From the IMG/VR virus record IMGVR_UViG_3300028558_000791, positions 186,001-250,000 of that record: 64,000 nucleotides of DNA; one strand, 5' to 3'. The DNA is from a virus. Every line of letters begins with the position of its first letter. The first letter of the stretch is position 1. A program made the translations under genes and the position numbers. Below are positions 9,084 to 16,508 of the stretch, piece after piece. A model generated the notes under the pieces. That model did not search any database and had not been told where the DNA came from. It saw nothing but the letters and a program-made list of their open reading frames with translations.

Positions 9084-9593
9084 ATGTCGAAGAAAACGCT
9101 TTTGTTAAATGCCAGTTATGAGGTGCTTTCTTTCATCCCAGAAAGAAAAGTATTCAAGTTGCTTTTCAAGGATAAGGTTGAAGTTGTCTCATCTTGGGAC
9201 GAGTTCATCACCTGGGGTTCCGGAAAGGTTGCACACCCTTCTATCTTGAGATTGAAGAATCACGTAAAGAGAAATTACTTCAACTCAAACTTTAGTCGTA
9301 AGGCTTTGGTAAAAAGAGATAGAAGCACTTGTCAGTATTGTGGTAGGAAGCTTACCGCTTCTCAGGTTACTGTTGACCACGTTTTACCAAGAGCACAAGG
9401 AGGTATTACCTCTTTCGTGAACTGTGTGGTCTCGTGTCAGGTTTGTAATAACCAAAAGGCTGATAAGACGCCGGAACAAGCAAACATGAAGCTTTTGAAG
9501 AAGCCAACTCATCCGTCTTTTTCTGCGACATACTATGTGGCGGATCCCCAGGAATACTGGCATAAAGATTGGGATGACTTCTTACAGGGCTAA
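9084..9593 (+). CDS. HNH endonuclease
   Basis: 169 residues. The C-terminal half has the HNH layout: CQYC, then VTVDHVLPRAQGG, the central Asn in FVNC, and CQVCNNQK. The N-terminal block beginning LLLNASYEVLSF is typical of this sub-family, which is common both in bacteria and phages. The two CxxC pairs would hold the structural zinc. It may be a free-standing homing-type nuclease or have a phage DNA-processing role; the two cannot be told apart here. Its stop is followed by a strong terminator. Confidence 0.88.
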   Translation: MSKKTLLLNASYEVLSFIPERKVFKLLFKDKVEVVSSWDEFITWGSGKVAHPSILRLKNHVKRNYFNSNFSRKALVKRDRSTCQYCGRKLTASQVTVDHVLPRAQGGITSFVNCVVSCQVCNNQKADKTPEQANMKLLKKPTHPSFSATYYVADPQEYWHKDWDDFLQG

Positions 9594-9610
9594 AACCTGA
9601 TTTGTCTGGA

Positions 9611-9639
9611 GGGGATAATAGAAACATTATCCCCTTTTT
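9611..9639 (+). terminator. Rho-independent terminator
   Basis: Perfect 9-bp stem GGGGATAAT / ATTATCCCC (9611-9619 and 9626-9634) with loop AGAAAC, followed by TTTTT. It ends the operon that runs from the window start to the HNH gene. Confidence 0.93.
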
Positions 9640-9675
9640 CAGGGCAATAATATGGAATACCTATATACTTTCCCA

Positions 9676-9683
9676 TGATATAT
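9676..9683 (+). promoter_or_regulatory. Proposed phage promoter core TGATATAT
   Basis: Exact TGATATAT octamer 37 bases after the terminator T-run and 10 bases before the next ATG. The three-base extension gives TATATAGG, also seen at 10354 and 62181. Confidence 0.55.
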
Positions 9684-9693
9684 AGGAAGCACC

Positions 9694-9954
9694 ATGACCC
9701 AGGTAACATCTTGTAACTGCATTGTTTGTGCGCAAGAGTTCGATTCAGAAGAACTCCAGAGCGTAGCGTTGTCTAAAATCAATGTAACTCGTTTCAAGAT
9801 TTGTCAGTCATGCCTTGATCATTGTGATCCAGCCGAAGACTATCGTGAAGTCCGTGAAATCATTAGTTCTTATCTTTGGTTTGCTGAGGCTAAGGGTCTA
9901 TTCAAGGAAGCTTCTGACATTTTGGATGATGTCAATTCCAAGAAGAAATCATAA
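9694..9954 (+). CDS. Small cysteine-rich protein (possible zinc finger)
   Basis: 86 residues. Cysteines at 7, 9 and 12 (CNCIVC) and a later CQSCLDHC cluster suggest one zinc site; the rest is a helical C-terminus ending in lysines. AGGAAG four bases before the ATG is a good ribosome-binding site. First gene after the terminator and proposed promoter. Its stop overlaps the end of a tiny convergent - strand gene. No family recognised. Confidence 0.72.
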   Translation: MTQVTSCNCIVCAQEFDSEELQSVALSKINVTRFKICQSCLDHCDPAEDYREVREIISSYLWFAEAKGLFKEASDILDDVNSKKKS

Positions 9955-10101
9955 TTCTATTACGACGACTCGTGGAGTTTCTTCTTCATCGTTTGATTTC
10001 TTGCGCTCAATAGGAGGCGCCTCAAGCTCGATGTAAAGAGGTTGTAACTCTTCTTTTTTCTTTTTCTCGATTTTGTGGATAAAAGGAAAGAAATCGTTCA
10101 T
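9949..10101 (-). CDS. Tiny - strand hypothetical protein
   Basis: 50 residues, starting MNDFFPFIHKIEKKKKEEL and ending in a strand VVVIEL. A very good ribosome-binding site (GGAGG, five bases before the ATG, reading the - strand) supports it, and it fills an otherwise empty stretch. A longer in-frame version starting at 10152 lacks such a site and runs over the divergent gene, so I prefer 10101. Composition is mixed-charge with a Pro-Pro centre. It converges with and overlaps the previous gene by 6 bp. Function unknown. Confidence 0.62.
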   Translation of the reverse strand: MNDFFPFIHKIEKKKKEELQPLYIELEAPPIERKKSNDEEETPRVVVIEL

Positions 10102-10139
10102 AGTCGCCTCCAATAGGGATATGCTGGAATAATGGTAAG

Positions 10140-10337
10140 ATGATGTGTTCAAATTGTTCCAAGCTAGCCTTCTTATACACTAAGAAGCAATGTATGCGCT
10201 GTCAAGGCACGGTTGTTGTCAACGTGGCCGTAATCTGTGAACTTTGTTCAACTAACGATAAGATTTGCTCCGTATGTTTGAAAAAACTTACGCCATTGCA
10301 ACCTAAGAGTGGTGGTTGCAACTGTGGTAAAAAGTGA
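10140..10337 (+). CDS. Small zinc-ribbon protein
   Basis: 65 residues with five cysteine pairs: CSNC, CMRC, CELC, CSVC and CNC. The spacing fits two small zinc fingers. Start is ATGATG at 10140; either Met is possible. It diverges from the tiny - strand gene across a 38-base gap, which may hold promoters for both. No family name can be given; nucleic-acid or protein binding is the usual role of such fingers. Confidence 0.7.
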   Translation: MMCSNCSKLAFLYTKKQCMRCQGTVVVNVAVICELCSTNDKICSVCLKKLTPLQPKSGGCNCGKK

Positions 10338-10353
10338 TTAGGATCCCTCGGGG

Positions 10354-10361
10354 TATATAGG
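10354..10361 (+). promoter_or_regulatory. Variant promoter-like TATATAGG
   Basis: TATATAGG 6 bases before the deformylase ATG, matching the 3' half of the TGATATATAGG site at 9676. Weaker candidate because the TGA part is GGG here. Confidence 0.35.
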
Positions 10362-10367
10362 TAAGAC

Positions 10368-10895
10368 ATGATAATCACAAATAATGAGGCCGCGCTACGT
10401 GTGTTCTGTGAACCCGTAACGATGGAAGAAGTAGGTTCTTTAATTGATACTCTCGAAAAAGAGCTAGACTATGCTAACCGTTTGGGTAAAAACGGAATTG
10501 GATTAGCAGCACCCCAAATAGGTATTGCTAAAGATATTGCTATTATACGTTTACCCAAGATTAGTTTAAATCTAATTAATGCAAGATTAACTCAAGGATT
10601 TGATCCTGCCACGTTTACAGATGAAGGTTGTTTATCTTTCCCTGGTCGTACAGAAAATACTACAAGATTCCAGGAAGTGTATATTACCAACAATCTAGTT
10701 GAGCCTCATAGTTTTGTAGCTAGCGGTTTTATCTCAGTAGTATGCCAACACGAGTTGGATCATTTGAGCTCTACTCTGTTTATGGATCGTAGCCTTCCTA
10801 AGCCGGTGCCGGTTATTAGGAAAGCCAAAGTTGGCCCTAATGAAACATGTATTTGTGGTTCGGGTAAGAAATACAAGAAGTGTTGTGGTCGCTGA
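10368..10895 (+). CDS. def: Peptide deformylase with C-terminal SEC-C zinc motif
   Basis: 175 residues. Removes the formyl group from the N-terminal Met of nascent proteins at the ribosome exit. All three catalytic motifs are present: GIGLAAPQIG (residues 43-52), EGCLSFPG with metal ligand Cys88, and HELDH with His128, Glu129 and His132. The C-terminus, after a short linker, is a SEC-C motif with Cys161, Cys163, Cys172 and Cys173 (CICGSGKKYKKCCG), the zinc tail best known from SecA. That fusion is not the usual layout of phage or bacterial deformylases. With intact catalytic residues it should be active. It belongs functionally with the trigger factor at 19.4 kb. Confidence 0.95.
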   Translation: MIITNNEAALRVFCEPVTMEEVGSLIDTLEKELDYANRLGKNGIGLAAPQIGIAKDIAIIRLPKISLNLINARLTQGFDPATFTDEGCLSFPGRTENTTRFQEVYITNNLVEPHSFVASGFISVVCQHELDHLSSTLFMDRSLPKPVPVIRKAKVGPNETCICGSGKKYKKCCGR

Positions 10896-10935
10896 ATCTC
10901 TAGCGATAACTGTTATAGAAAGATATGGGAGATTC
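10894..10935 (+). promoter_or_regulatory. Inverted repeat enclosing the ribosome-binding site of the next gene
   Basis: GAATCTC (10894-10900) pairs perfectly with GAGATTC (10929-10935). The right arm holds GGGAGA, the ribosome-binding site for the ATG at 10938. A second repeat ATAAC-T-GTTAT (10906-10916) is nested inside. The pairing could hide the start site in the message. Confidence 0.5.
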
Positions 10936-10937
10936 TA

Positions 10938-11195
10938 ATGACTGACAAAAAAGATGCTAAGAACGAGCTAACTAATGATGTATTGATGGCAGATATTATG
11001 CTGCGCGTAACTGCCATTGAAAAGCTTCTAATTGAGAAGGGTGTATTTACCCAAACAGAACTAACTGCAGCTACTGAGGAAATAGCCAAAAGAGTGGCTA
11101 AGGTAGTTTTAGAGAAAGTTCAAGGCTCAAAGAATATAGAAGAGTTTGTGGCTGATTTAGAAGCTTCTTCTAAGAAAAAGGATTTTGATAACTAA
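10938..11195 (+). CDS. Small helical hypothetical protein
   Basis: 85 residues, predicted mostly helical. Two Leu/Ile/Val-rich amphipathic helices (about residues 15-35 and 42-65) look like a helical hairpin or short coiled coil. The TELTAATEEIAKRV turn between them is of a type seen in many small phage proteins. The last base of its stop is the first of the next start (TAATG). Not recognised; probably co-translated with the thioredoxin-fold protein. Confidence 0.72.
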   Translation: MTDKKDAKNELTNDVLMADIMLRVTAIEKLLIEKGVFTQTELTAATEEIAKRVAKVVLEKVQGSKNIEEFVADLEASSKKKDFDN

Positions 11196-11503
11196 TGCAG
11201 TTCATTACTCAAGAAGAGGAACTTCAAATTGACCTGCCATTGCAGGCTTTGTATTTTTACGCTTCCTGGATGCCCTATCATAATAAATTCATTACTATGA
11301 TAGGTAAGATTGAGGAGAAGTATAAGGATATTTCTTTTTTTGCAGTAGATGTAGACGCTTTTCCAAGTCAGTGTAAAAGGTTTTCTGTAAATTCAGTACC
11401 TGAAGTTATAATCCTAAAGGATGGGAAAGAAATAAAACGAATCAGCGGGCTGGTCTTAACCAGCGCTTTTAGAAGCGCTTTTGCTGATATATGTAGTTCT
11501 TGA
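11195..11503 (+). CDS. Thioredoxin-fold protein lacking the CxxC active site
   Basis: 102 residues. Strand-helix order and length match thioredoxin. The usual active site W-C-G-P-C is W25-M-P-Y-H29 here, so both redox cysteines are replaced. The cis-Pro loop is kept (NSVPEVIILKDGKEI). It therefore should not catalyse disulfide exchange and more likely acts as a binding or structural subunit, as thioredoxin does for T7 polymerase; that parallel is inference. Other cysteines (two, outside the site) do not form a CxxC. Confidence 0.82.
   Translation: MQFITQEEELQIDLPLQALYFYASWMPYHNKFITMIGKIEEKYKDISFFAVDVDAFPSQCKRFSVNSVPEVIILKDGKEIKRISGLVLTSAFRSAFADICSS
11462..11482 (+). terminator. Probable terminator inside the 3' end of the thioredoxin-like gene
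   Basis: 7-bp stem AGCGCTT / AAGCGCT (11462-11468 and 11473-11479) with loop TTAG and a short TTT. Followed two bases later by the TGATATAT motif, the same terminator-then-motif order as at 9.6 and 32.6 kb. The T-run is short, so read-through is likely. Confidence 0.5.
11485..11492 (+). promoter_or_regulatory. Proposed phage promoter core TGATATAT
   Basis: Exact octamer located in the last codons of the upstream gene, 31 bases before the ATG at 11524, immediately after a hairpin with a short T-run. Confidence 0.5.
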
Positions 11504-11523
11504 AACTATTAAACGGAGTTTAT

Positions 11524-11856
11524 ATGCCAAAAAAAGTTGATACGACTGAAACACATGTTGAAGGTACTGAAACAGAAGCAACGCCAGCTACTAAGCCGGC
11601 TAAGACTGAAGCTCAGAAAATTTGGGAAGAGATTCAGGATCTCCCGATTCTAATGTTTGGTTTGCCAGATCAAACTGTTAACTTGCATTGTTCGCCAATT
11701 ACCGTAGAGCCATCCAGTTTATATTTGACTGTTCGCTCCAGCGCTACCCTACCATCTTTAGAGTCAGCAATCGGTTCTCGTTTTACTGTCGAATTGGCTG
11801 ATAAGTTTGTAATTGTCAAGCGTGCTCCAAAACCGCTCTTCCCTAAGAAGAAATAA
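11524..11856 (+). CDS. Hypothetical protein with Thr/Lys/Pro-rich N-terminus
   Basis: 110 residues from the ATG at 11524, which has GGAG upstream; a TTG at 11500 would add eight poorly fitting residues and lacks a site. The first ~35 residues are Thr/Glu/Ala/Lys-rich and disordered-looking. The remainder (from KIWEEIQDLPILMFGLPDQT) forms a beta-rich domain ending in KPLFPKKK. No family recognised. Confidence 0.7.
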   Translation: MPKKVDTTETHVEGTETEATPATKPAKTEAQKIWEEIQDLPILMFGLPDQTVNLHCSPITVEPSSLYLTVRSSATLPSLESAIGSRFTVELADKFVIVKRAPKPLFPKKK

Positions 11857-11866
11857 TTGAGGTTGT

Positions 11867-12388
11867 ATGACGAATAGAAACGCACCACCTCCAGGCACAC
11901 CATTACAAAGTCCAGATGAATACACTCCTAAGGGAGCTGTTAAATCACAAGGCCAATCTATGTTTGATAACAAGCGTAGGAAGCCAACTCAGCAAGAGTT
12001 TCAACAGCAAGTTCATCAGGCTCAAGAGGTACAGTCAGGATACAAAAAGCGTGCGGCTGAATTATTCGTACAGTTTCAGCGAGCGATAATGGATAAGACT
12101 CTTCCTCAGAATCGTAACGTATTCAATGTAGAGTCAGAAAAAGAATTGCTGCAGAATATGATTCAGCTAGCAGTTGAAATTAACAATGACCCAAATGAAA
12201 GAGAGAGTGAAGGCTGTCTCACTTGGATTGTTCTTCTTCTCAAAACTTGTTTCGCTCAGAGAGATAAGTTGAATGAGCTAGAGTTTTCTATGGCTTCCCT
12301 TCAGAAAAAATTTGAGCCGGTCGCCCTTTCCGAGTTCATAAACAAAGAAATTAATAAGGCGCTTGACAAGAAAAAAGGTAGTGAATAA
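11867..12388 (+). CDS. Hypothetical helical protein
   Basis: 173 residues. Pro- and Gln-rich N-terminal 45 residues, then a helical domain with the segment ESEGCLTWIVLLLKTCFAQR; this hydrophobic run is too short and flanked by charges, so probably a buried helix, not a membrane anchor. C-terminus charged (KEINKALDKKKGSE). Lies in the run leading to the primase zinc domain, and the next gene begins 7 bases after its stop. Not recognised. Confidence 0.7.
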   Translation: MTNRNAPPPGTPLQSPDEYTPKGAVKSQGQSMFDNKRRKPTQQEFQQQVHQAQEVQSGYKKRAAELFVQFQRAIMDKTLPQNRNVFNVESEKELLQNMIQLAVEINNDPNERESEGCLTWIVLLLKTCFAQRDKLNELEFSMASLQKKFEPVALSEFINKEINKALDKKKGSE

Positions 12389-12395
12389 CTTGCCT

Positions 12396-12575
12396 ATGAC
12401 CGCCAAAGAGTTACTTTTATCTTTAATTTCCGAAGAAAAAGAACGCTTCGGGCAGTATTCACAATTATGTGCTCTATACCAAGTGACCCCAGACCCAATA
12501 GCGATGGCAAGACACCAGGGGAAACTGGAAGTCCTTCAGCAGCTTTTGCGGGAAAAGATTATTACCAAGAGTTGA
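12396..12575 (+). CDS. Small hypothetical protein upstream of primase domain
   Basis: 59 residues from ATG 12396 (upstream in-frame TTG and GTG codons exist). Mostly helical, with amphipathic segments LLLSLISEEKERFGQYSQL and KLEVLQQLLREKI. Its stop TGA overlaps a TTG in the +2 frame (TTGA at 12572-12575), which I take as the start of the primase zinc-domain gene. The ribosome-binding site is weak, so coupling to the preceding gene is likely. Confidence 0.58.
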   Translation: MTAKELLLSLISEEKERFGQYSQLCALYQVTPDPIAMARHQGKLEVLQQLLREKIITKS

Positions 12576-13084
12576 TTGGCAAGGCTAACTCAGTCCCAAT
12601 CATGAAGCTGTTCAAGCATTACGGAATGCGATTGGACGCTTACAACAAGAAGTGTTCGTGCCCATTCAAATCGCACAAAGGCGGACGAGAACGTAGTCCG
12701 TCTTTTTATTTTTATCCAGACACCAACAGTTTCAACTGTTATGGTTGTAGTACTGGTGGACGTTGCTGCGATTTAGTAATGCATTTAGAAAGATGTACGA
12801 AGGTACAGGCAGCCTACAAGATACTTCAATTGTTTGGTTCTGATGTAGATGAGGATAACATCTATGACCCAGAAGATATGGCGGAACGCCTCCAAATAAT
12901 GATGGACTTTTCTAACGCCGTTCGCGAGTTTTATCAGAGTTATCCGACCGAGGAAGCAGGGGTATATGTTGAGGCAGTGTGCAAAAAATTTGACACGCTG
13001 AACCGCAAGAAAAAGCTGGATAACAAAGCTCTACAGCGAGTTGTAGAGCAATTCAAGCTATACATAACCCTATATAAACCATGA
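12572..13084 (+). CDS. Primase CHC2 zinc-binding domain protein (N-terminal half of a DnaG-like primase)
   Basis: About 170 residues. The CHC2 zinc finger is clear: CPFKSH (Cys30, His35), the serine-rich RSPSFYFYPD strand, then FNCYGCSTGG (Cys56, Cys59) and CDLVMHLE. This domain reads the priming site. No TOPRIM catalytic domain follows; that domain is encoded separately at 34460-35224. I start at the TTG 12572 because it overlaps the previous stop and gives the normal ~28 residues before the finger. The ORF could be extended to ATG 12467, but the added residues are Ser/Pro/Gly-rich and look like out-of-frame reading of the upstream gene. The stop overlaps the next start (ATGA). Confidence 0.8.
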   Translation: MIGKANSVPIMKLFKHYGMRLDAYNKKCSCPFKSHKGGRERSPSFYFYPDTNSFNCYGCSTGGRCCDLVMHLERCTKVQAAYKILQLFGSDVDEDNIYDPEDMAERLQIMMDFSNAVREFYQSYPTEEAGVYVEAVCKKFDTLNRKKKLDNKALQRVVEQFKLYITLYKP

Positions 13085-14277
13085 CTAACGCCATAATTCT
13101 TGGCGATGTGCACTTGGGTAAAGGAACGAACATCGGAAAAGGTGGTATCGGTTCTACACTGAATAGTCGCATCGTTGATCAGCTTAATCTGTTGGAATGG
13201 ACATTGGATCGTGCTGTAGAGCACCACGCAGAACATATCGTCCTTACTGGAGATATCTTCGAAGATCCAAAGCCACATCCAGCCCTAATTACATTGTTTA
13301 TTTCTTGGCTCAAAAAATGCCAAGCATATGAAGTTAATGTCCACATTATCGTGGGTAATCATGATATTCTTCGTAGCGGTCTTGTATCTACCTCGTCACT
13401 AGATATTATTAGTGAGGTAGATTTAGACGGTATTCATGTTTACAAGGACATCAATACAATCATCATTGGTACTACCGCTTTCACTATGGTACCATTTCGT
13501 GATAGAAAATCATTTACTGTAAATTCGAATGCGGATGCAATCTCGCTGGTTCGCGATAGTCTTGTCTACGAACTGGCTAGTATCCCCGACACTTATCACA
13601 AAGTTGTAATCGGACACTTAGCAATCGAAGGCTCAATCCCTGTTGGTGATGAGATTGACGATCTGGCTAATGAGTTGTTCTGCCCTCTCGATATGTTCGA
13701 GGGATACGACTATGTGTGGATGGGACACGTCCATAAACCGCAAGTTATGAAGAAGGCTAATCCGTACATCGCCCACATTGGTAGTATGGATATTTCTAAT
13801 TTCGGTGAAAGCGACCACGCTAAACACATCGTCATTTTCAACTGTGATGAGAGCAATGGTTGGTCAAGAGAGTTTTTGCCAACTAGGCCATTGCAGAAAA
13901 TCACCGTTAGTGTACCCAAAGATACTGAAGATCCAACCGCATACGTTTTAGACGAGATCAAAAAACTGGGTGTGCAAGATAAAGCGATTGTGCGCGTTGA
14001 AGTTGCGTTGACTTCCCCCGATCTCAAATCGGTCAACAAATCTACAATTGAGAAGTATCTGACGAGCCATGGAGCTTTTAACGTCAATGCAATCTCAGAG
14101 TCCAAGAAAGTCAATCTGATTAAGAAGGACAATAACAACACTATTGACTCCAAGATGGACGTGGTTGCTGCGATCAAAACATATGCGCAAACGTATATAG
14201 ATGACGCTACCAGAGCAAGCTTTATCGAGCTGGCCTTGGAAATCCATACTATCCATAAAACCGAGGGTAAAGAATGA
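13081..14277 (+). CDS. sbcD: SbcD/Mre11-like nuclease (T4 gp47-like)
   Basis: 398 residues. Calcineurin-type metallophosphatase motifs in order: GDVHLG (Asp9, His11), GDIFEDP, VGNHD, IGHLAIEG and MGHVHKPQ. These bind the two metal ions that cut DNA. It works with the ATPase encoded next (SbcC) to process double-strand ends and hairpins; in T4 the pair gp46/47 makes recombination ends. Starts and stops overlap its neighbours by 4 bp on each side, typical of subunits translated together. A hairpin-forming repeat lies inside the gene at 13386-13422. Confidence 0.93.
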   Translation: MTNAIILGDVHLGKGTNIGKGGIGSTLNSRIVDQLNLLEWTLDRAVEHHAEHIVLTGDIFEDPKPHPALITLFISWLKKCQAYEVNVHIIVGNHDILRSGLVSTSSLDIISEVDLDGIHVYKDINTIIIGTTAFTMVPFRDRKSFTVNSNADAISLVRDSLVYELASIPDTYHKVVIGHLAIEGSIPVGDEIDDLANELFCPLDMFEGYDYVWMGHVHKPQVMKKANPYIAHIGSMDISNFGESDHAKHIVIFNCDESNGWSREFLPTRPLQKITVSVPKDTEDPTAYVLDEIKKLGVQDKAIVRVEVALTSPDLKSVNKSTIEKYLTSHGAFNVNAISESKKVNLIKKDNNNTIDSKMDVVAAIKTYAQTYIDDATRASFIELALEIHTIHKTEGKE

Positions 14278-16499
14278 AGCCATCTAGATTGTACATCGAA
14301 AACTTCATGTGCTATGATGATGCTTATATTGATTTCTCTGAATTCAGTTCAGCACTTATCGTTGGTAAAACAGAAAACAACAATGACATATCCAATGGTG
14401 TCGGTAAGACTACTATCTTCCGAGCTATTGAATATGGATTATTCAACCATTCAGATGTCAATTTAGAAAACATTGTTCGAGACGATGCAGACAGATGCAG
14501 TGTAACATTCGATTTTGCCGTTGGTGATGAAGAATACAGAGTCACGCGCACACGCACGCGTAAGGGTACAAGTGATTTAACATTATACAAGCGTACAGCG
14601 TTAGAAGGTGATGCAACCGAAGCTCTCCACAGTGTTAGTGGGGATCGCTATAAACCAATCGAAGATAAGGACGAGAAGTATTGGAAAGACATTTCTGGTC
14701 GTCGTTCTGCTGACACAGAAAAAGAACTTGGCAAATTGGTCAAGGTGAACCTAAAGTCCTTTAGGATTTTCGTGCATTTTATGCAACACGATTTCGGTGG
14801 TCTAACAACTGCCACGCCCGAGACTCGTAAAAAGATTCTTAAAGATGCCCTCAATCTAGTTATCTATTCTAAGTTGGAAAAGATTGCTAAAGACAAATCC
14901 TCGGCTTTATCTAAAGAGTCTGATAGGTTCCGTACGCTTATTGAGAATATTGGTGACCCTGATCGTGCTCTAGCTGAGATTTCTCAGAAACTTGCAGCGG
15001 CGGACCAAGAGATTGCTACCCGAGCCCTCAAAGTAGGTGAGTTTGAATCTTTGATTGCACTGGCTAATGAGACAGTCAATCAACTCATCAATGACCATGC
15101 AAATTTAGAAAGCAAGTATTCTGCCCTGGCTGCTAGAGAGCAAACTCTCAACACAGAAAAGACTAGAATAGAAACCTCTATCAAAGAGTATACTACTAAG
15201 AAGTCTAATATTGTCAAGCTGGCTAAAGAAGCTATTGTTGAGCTAAAAGAACTTGAGGAAACTCAGGTTAAGTTAGTTGGCCTAGATTTCCATCAAATAG
15301 ATATTCTATCTGAGCAGATTGTCTCTAACAAAGAGAAAAATGCTCAATTGAGCCTAACCATTCAAAATGACATGGCAAGGTCAGAAAAACTCAAGAAGCC
15401 AATCCCGCATGATGGCGAGTGCGAAGAATGCCGCCAGCCCATCACAGCCGAACACAGGAAAATTTGCCAGCAGAAGCTGAATGACGAGCTGCGTGAGAAG
15501 CAGGAGAATATCCAGAATTGCAAGAAGGACATCGCTGCCATCAACGCGCAGAACACCGTCCATCAACAAACCATTAATCATCTGACCCTGTCTAAGCAAC
15601 ATCTTGAAAGCATCAATAACAAGATTTCTTCTAAAAAGAAAGAAATGATTGATAGGCGTACTATACACGATGAGTACAAAGCGTTGTTGGATAAGTTTGG
15701 CCAAGAGCTAGAAGAAAAGATCAAAGAACTAGACGCTGTTGAGGTTGAGCTAAAGAACTCCCCAATTAAGGAGGCTAAAGTTCTAGAGAAGCGAATTCAA
15801 GAAGAGAAGCAGAAAGTAAAGCTTATTGAGCAACAGAATCTTCTTAATAACAAAGAGCTGACGCATTTCAATAGCAATAAAGCAGTTTTACAACATGACA
15901 TCAATCAACGTGCTGATGAAAAGCGCAAGAAGATTGAGTATACCAAACTTCTAAAGGAGCTTGAAGATAAGTTGGGCATGTATCCTGCCGTTGTTCAAGC
16001 ATTCTCTAGTACTGGGATTCCTAATCTGATTATCCAAAACGTATTGGATGATTTGCAGATAGAAGCTAATGCGTTGTTAACTCAGTTGAAGCCAGGTCTA
16101 CAACTTGCATTTTCAGTAGAGAAGACTGTGGAAAAGACTGGCGACCAAGCTGATACATTGGATATTCAGTATTCCATTAATGGCAAGAAGCGTTATTATG
16201 AAAACATCTCTGGCGCTATGCAGCTAGCAGTCAATTTCAGTTTGAAATTGGGCCTATCTTTCCTACTTCAAAAGCTAAGTGGTGTAGATGTCAAGTTCCT
16301 ATTGTTGGATGAAATTGACCAATCTTTGGATAAGGCTAGTGTAGATTTCTTTGCAGATATTGTGAAGTTTTTCCAGAAGGATTATTCTATTTTGGTGATT
16401 ACTCATAATGATCGTTTGAAGGATAAGTTTTCTCATGCCGTCTTGGTGGAGCAAGATATAAATATGGTATCACGAGCGCGTGTAGTATCATCATGGTAA
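14274..16499 (+). CDS. sbcC: SbcC/Rad50-like ATPase (T4 gp46-like)
   Basis: 741 residues. Walker A is of the extended phage form (GKTENNNDISNGVGKTT). A long coiled coil follows, interrupted by a CxxC zinc hook (CEECRQPI, near residue 380), then a second coil and the C-terminal lobe with Walker B LLLDEIDQSLD and the VITHNDRLKD switch. The hook joins two molecules. Partner of the SbcD-like nuclease directly upstream (ATGA overlap). Length is intermediate between T4 gp46 (560) and bacterial SbcC (about 1000). Confidence 0.94.
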   Translation: MKPSRLYIENFMCYDDAYIDFSEFSSALIVGKTENNNDISNGVGKTTIFRAIEYGLFNHSDVNLENIVRDDADRCSVTFDFAVGDEEYRVTRTRTRKGTSDLTLYKRTALEGDATEALHSVSGDRYKPIEDKDEKYWKDISGRRSADTEKELGKLVKVNLKSFRIFVHFMQHDFGGLTTATPETRKKILKDALNLVIYSKLEKIAKDKSSALSKESDRFRTLIENIGDPDRALAEISQKLAAADQEIATRALKVGEFESLIALANETVNQLINDHANLESKYSALAAREQTLNTEKTRIETSIKEYTTKKSNIVKLAKEAIVELKELEETQVKLVGLDFHQIDILSEQIVSNKEKNAQLSLTIQNDMARSEKLKKPIPHDGECEECRQPITAEHRKICQQKLNDELREKQENIQNCKKDIAAINAQNTVHQQTINHLTLSKQHLESINNKISSKKKEMIDRRTIHDEYKALLDKFGQELEEKIKELDAVEVELKNSPIKEAKVLEKRIQEEKQKVKLIEQQNLLNNKELTHFNSNKAVLQHDINQRADEKRKKIEYTKLLKELEDKLGMYPAVVQAFSSTGIPNLIIQNVLDDLQIEANALLTQLKPGLQLAFSVEKTVEKTGDQADTLDIQYSINGKKRYYENISGAMQLAVNFSLKLGLSFLLQKLSGVDVKFLLLDEIDQSLDKASVDFFADIVKFFQKDYSILVITHNDRLKDKFSHAVLVEQDINMVSRARVVSSW

Positions 16500-16508
16500 G
16501 GGAGTTAG

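Noticed and set aside
12467-12571. Upstream ATG of the primase zinc-domain frame
   Set aside because: The added residues look like an out-of-frame reading of the preceding gene; the TTG overlapping that gene's stop fits better.
13386-13422. 9-bp hairpin with a bulge inside the SbcD gene
   Set aside because: No T-run and no overlap with a start; probably chance within coding sequence.
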